Assembly: GCA_027055635.1 (NCBI GenBank)
Contig: JALUMZ010000242.1
Coordinates: 1 to 7,289, forward strand
Source: Campylobacteraceae bacterium
Lineage (GTDB): Bacteria > Campylobacterota > Campylobacteria > Campylobacterales > Sulfurospirillaceae
DNA: 7,289 nt
Direction: 5' to 3'
Positions within the stretch are counted from its first letter, which is position 1, and each line of letters begins with the position of its first letter. The notes beneath the pieces were generated by a model. It was not told the DNA's origin, ran no database searches, and saw only the letters and a program-made list of their open reading frames with translations. Both the position numbers and the translations under genes were made by a program. This document shows positions 5,920 to 7,289 of this stretch, piece by piece.

Positions 5920-6576
5920 TTATCCCTTTTTTATGGCAAATCTTTGTGCTCTTAGTGTTATATCTGAAGTCACAAATGGTGAATTGATTATGTTTAAAAT
6001 CTCTTTTGCCAAATCTTTAGGGTCTATGTAGCTCTGTTTGTCATCACATGGTTTGAAGTTGAGGTTATCAAAAAAAGCTGTTTTTGTGATGTCAGGATTT
6101 ATACTTGTAACTCTTACGCCTGATTTTCTCAACTCTTCAAAAAGACAGAGGGAAAAATCTCGAAGCCCGCTTTTTGTAGCAGTATAGAGAGCTGAAAATT
6201 TAGAGTGCTTTGTCGCTTCGATAGATGAGATATTTATGATGTGGCCTTTTGTCTTTTTTAGGCTTCTAAGACATAGGTTTGTCAGTATAATTGGAGCTTT
6301 TAGATTTATATCTATGAGCTCTTCTATCCTTTGTAAAGATAGTTCTTCATGGGGTTCAAACACGCCTACTCCGGCACAGTTTACGAGAAGATTTATATCT
6401 GTATTTTTCAGTAGTTCTTTTATCTTTACGCTTAGAGTTTTTATCTCTTTCAAATCGCATACTATATCGCTGTCTTTTCTGCTTATGCCAAAAACTTTGT
6501 AACCATTTTGGCTTAAAATATCGTATATAGCTTTTCCTATCCCGCTGCTTGAGCCTGTGATCAGTGCTGTTTTCAT
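5920..6576 (-). CDS. Short-chain dehydrogenase/reductase (SDR)
   Basis: NAD(P)-dependent oxidoreductase of the classical SDR type, cytoplasmic, 218 residues (somewhat shorter than the usual 250). Visible motifs are the nucleotide-binding TGSSSGIG (7-14), NCAG (66-69), the structural/catalytic Asn91 in DINLKAP, catalytic Ser118 in INISS, and Tyr131/Lys135 in YTATK, the full tetrad. Arg33 after the second strand (GISRK) hints at NADP(H) preference; this is inference. The usual PG after the catalytic lysine region is PD (SINPDITKT). The C-terminus is short, giving little substrate-loop sequence, so the substrate is unknown. Its ATG shares a base with the kinase stop (TAATG) behind a GGAGAG ribosome site, and nosD begins one base after its stop, so it belongs to the same transcription unit. 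Confidence 0.9.
   Translation of the reverse strand: MKTALITGSSSGIGKAIYDILSQNGYKVFGISRKDSDIVCDLKEIKTLSVKIKELLKNTDINLLVNCAGVGVFEPHEELSLQRIEELIDINLKAPIILTNLCLRSLKKTKGHIINISSIEATKHSKFSALYTATKSGLRDFSLCLFEELRKSGVRVTSINPDITKTAFFDNLNFKPCDDKQSYIDPKDLAKEILNIINSPFVTSDITLRAQRFAIKKG
5923..5928 (-). promoter_or_regulatory. Shine-Dalgarno site of nosD, supports the TTG start
   Basis: AAGGGA lies four bases before the TTG at 5918 and overlaps the last codons of the SDR gene. With no in-frame ATG before or inside the signal peptide, this site makes TTG the only sensible start. Confidence 0.65.
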
Positions 6577-7289
6577 TATCTCTCCAAGCTACTTATCTCC
6601 ACCCTAAACACTGCCCCTACGCCACTATTACTCACACTAAGTGTTCCACCACAATGCTCTTCTATGATAGTCTTTGACATGTAGAGTCCCAAGCCTGTTC
6701 CATCTTTCTTTGTTTTTGTTGAAAAGTACGGATCAAATATCTTTGGTAGTATATCTTTTGGTACTCCTCCTGCATTATCACTCACTTCTAGTATGAGTTT
6801 AGAATCTTTTTTGTATGTTTTTATTTGTATGATTGGATTTTCTATCTTCTTTTCTAGCAGTATATCTTCTGCATTTTTTATTAGGTTCATGACTACTTGT
6901 TTTAACTCATTTGGATATGAGTTAAATGTATCATTTACATTTAACTCTTTTATTATCTCTATGTTTTTATTAATTATTGATGTCTCTATGATACCTAGTA
7001 CACTTTGTACTATCTCGTTGTAACTTGTCTCTTTTTTCTCTTTGTTTGATTTAAAGAAGTCTCTAAAGTCATCTATGGTTGAGCTTAAGTGTTGTGAATA
7101 GTTTGATATTTTGCTTGATAATTCTATAGCTATATCTTTATCTAGTTTGTTTAGTTGTGCTTTTAGATTTATCGCTCCACTTGTGGCAGATATAGCCGTT
7201 AACGGTTGTCTCCATTGGTGGGCTATCATACTGATCATCTCCCCCATCTGGGCAAGGCGGGATTGGTGTAGGAGTTGCTGGTCTTTTTG
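6576..7289 (-). CDS. Sensor histidine kinase, C-terminal part (N-terminus beyond window)
   Basis: Autophosphorylating kinase of a two-component system. The frame is open to the window edge, giving 237 visible residues; an internal ATG at 7247 is not the true start because 14 upstream codons (QKDQQLLHQSRLAQ) read straight into the conserved dimerisation helix. The phospho-acceptor is His24 of the visible part, in MIAHQWRQPL (codon 7218-7220), a form very common in Campylobacterota and Deltaproteobacteria. The ATP-binding domain follows: N-box NLIKNAEDIL, G1 DNAGGVP, F-box IFDPYFSTK, G2 GTGLGLYMSK, and the terminal GGTLSVSN motif. All catalytic boxes are intact. The sensor domain, and so the signal, lies outside the window, and no response regulator is visible. 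It overlaps the SDR start by one base (TAATG). Confidence 0.93.
   Translation of the reverse strand, partial: QKDQQLLHQSRLAQMGEMISMIAHQWRQPLTAISATSGAINLKAQLNKLDKDIAIELSSKISNYSQHLSSTIDDFRDFFKSNKEKKETSYNEIVQSVLGIIETSIINKNIEIIKELNVNDTFNSYPNELKQVVMNLIKNAEDILLEKKIENPIIQIKTYKKDSKLILEVSDNAGGVPKDILPKIFDPYFSTKTKKDGTGLGLYMSKTIIEEHCGGTLSVSNSGVGAVFRVEISSLER

Noticed and set aside
6576..7247. ATG at 7247 as the start of the histidine kinase.
   Set aside because: The frame continues to the window edge with residues typical of the helix before the H-box; a start there would cut into the dimerisation domain.
1..7289. CRISPR arrays, phage or toxin-antitoxin modules, defence systems.
   Set aside because: No regularly spaced repeats and no matching gene families; all full-length genes are assigned to transport, signalling, redox or NosD families.

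Overview
The window is AT-rich, tightly packed DNA with every gene on the minus strand. Base composition, lysine/isoleucine-rich proteins, extensive start/stop overlaps, an 'HQWRQPL'-type histidine kinase and a NosD protein together suggest a Campylobacterota bacterium (Sulfurimonas, Sulfurospirillum or Arcobacter-like). The genus is inference; no marker gene is present.

Read in the direction of transcription, from high to low coordinates, there are two gene blocks. Block 1 (7289 to 4674) holds the C-terminal part of a sensor histidine kinase (cut by the window edge), a short-chain dehydrogenase/reductase, and a complete NosD-family periplasmic right-handed beta-helix protein with a TTG start. 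The kinase and SDR share one base (TAATG), and the SDR and nosD are one base apart, so the three look co-transcribed and translationally coupled. None of the usual nosD partners (nosZ, nosF, nosY, nosL) is visible.

Block 2 (4371 to 1) holds a small secreted protein with two canonical EF-hand loops, a membrane-fusion (HlyD/MacA-type) adaptor, an FtsX/MacB-type permease, a LolD/MacB-type ATPase and a TolC-family outer-membrane channel (cut by the left edge). Adjacent genes overlap by 4, 8 and 17 bp or lie one base apart. Together they encode a complete tripartite ABC export system across both membranes, with a putative calcium-binding periplasmic protein as the first, coupled gene. The substrate cannot be read from the sequence.

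Between the blocks lies the only sizeable non-coding stretch (4372-4673, about 300 bp), and it is dense in structure. It has a possible 5' end of a decayed IS256-like element with a 14-codon truncated reading frame, a stem-loop just past nosD, and a 9-bp direct repeat. It also has tandem 11-bp boxes next to an extended -10, a perfect 14-bp palindrome, and a 12-bp inverted repeat whose one arm contains the Shine-Dalgarno sequence of the EF-hand gene. This is where the export operon is probably controlled. No CRISPR array, tRNA, rRNA or intact mobile element was seen.
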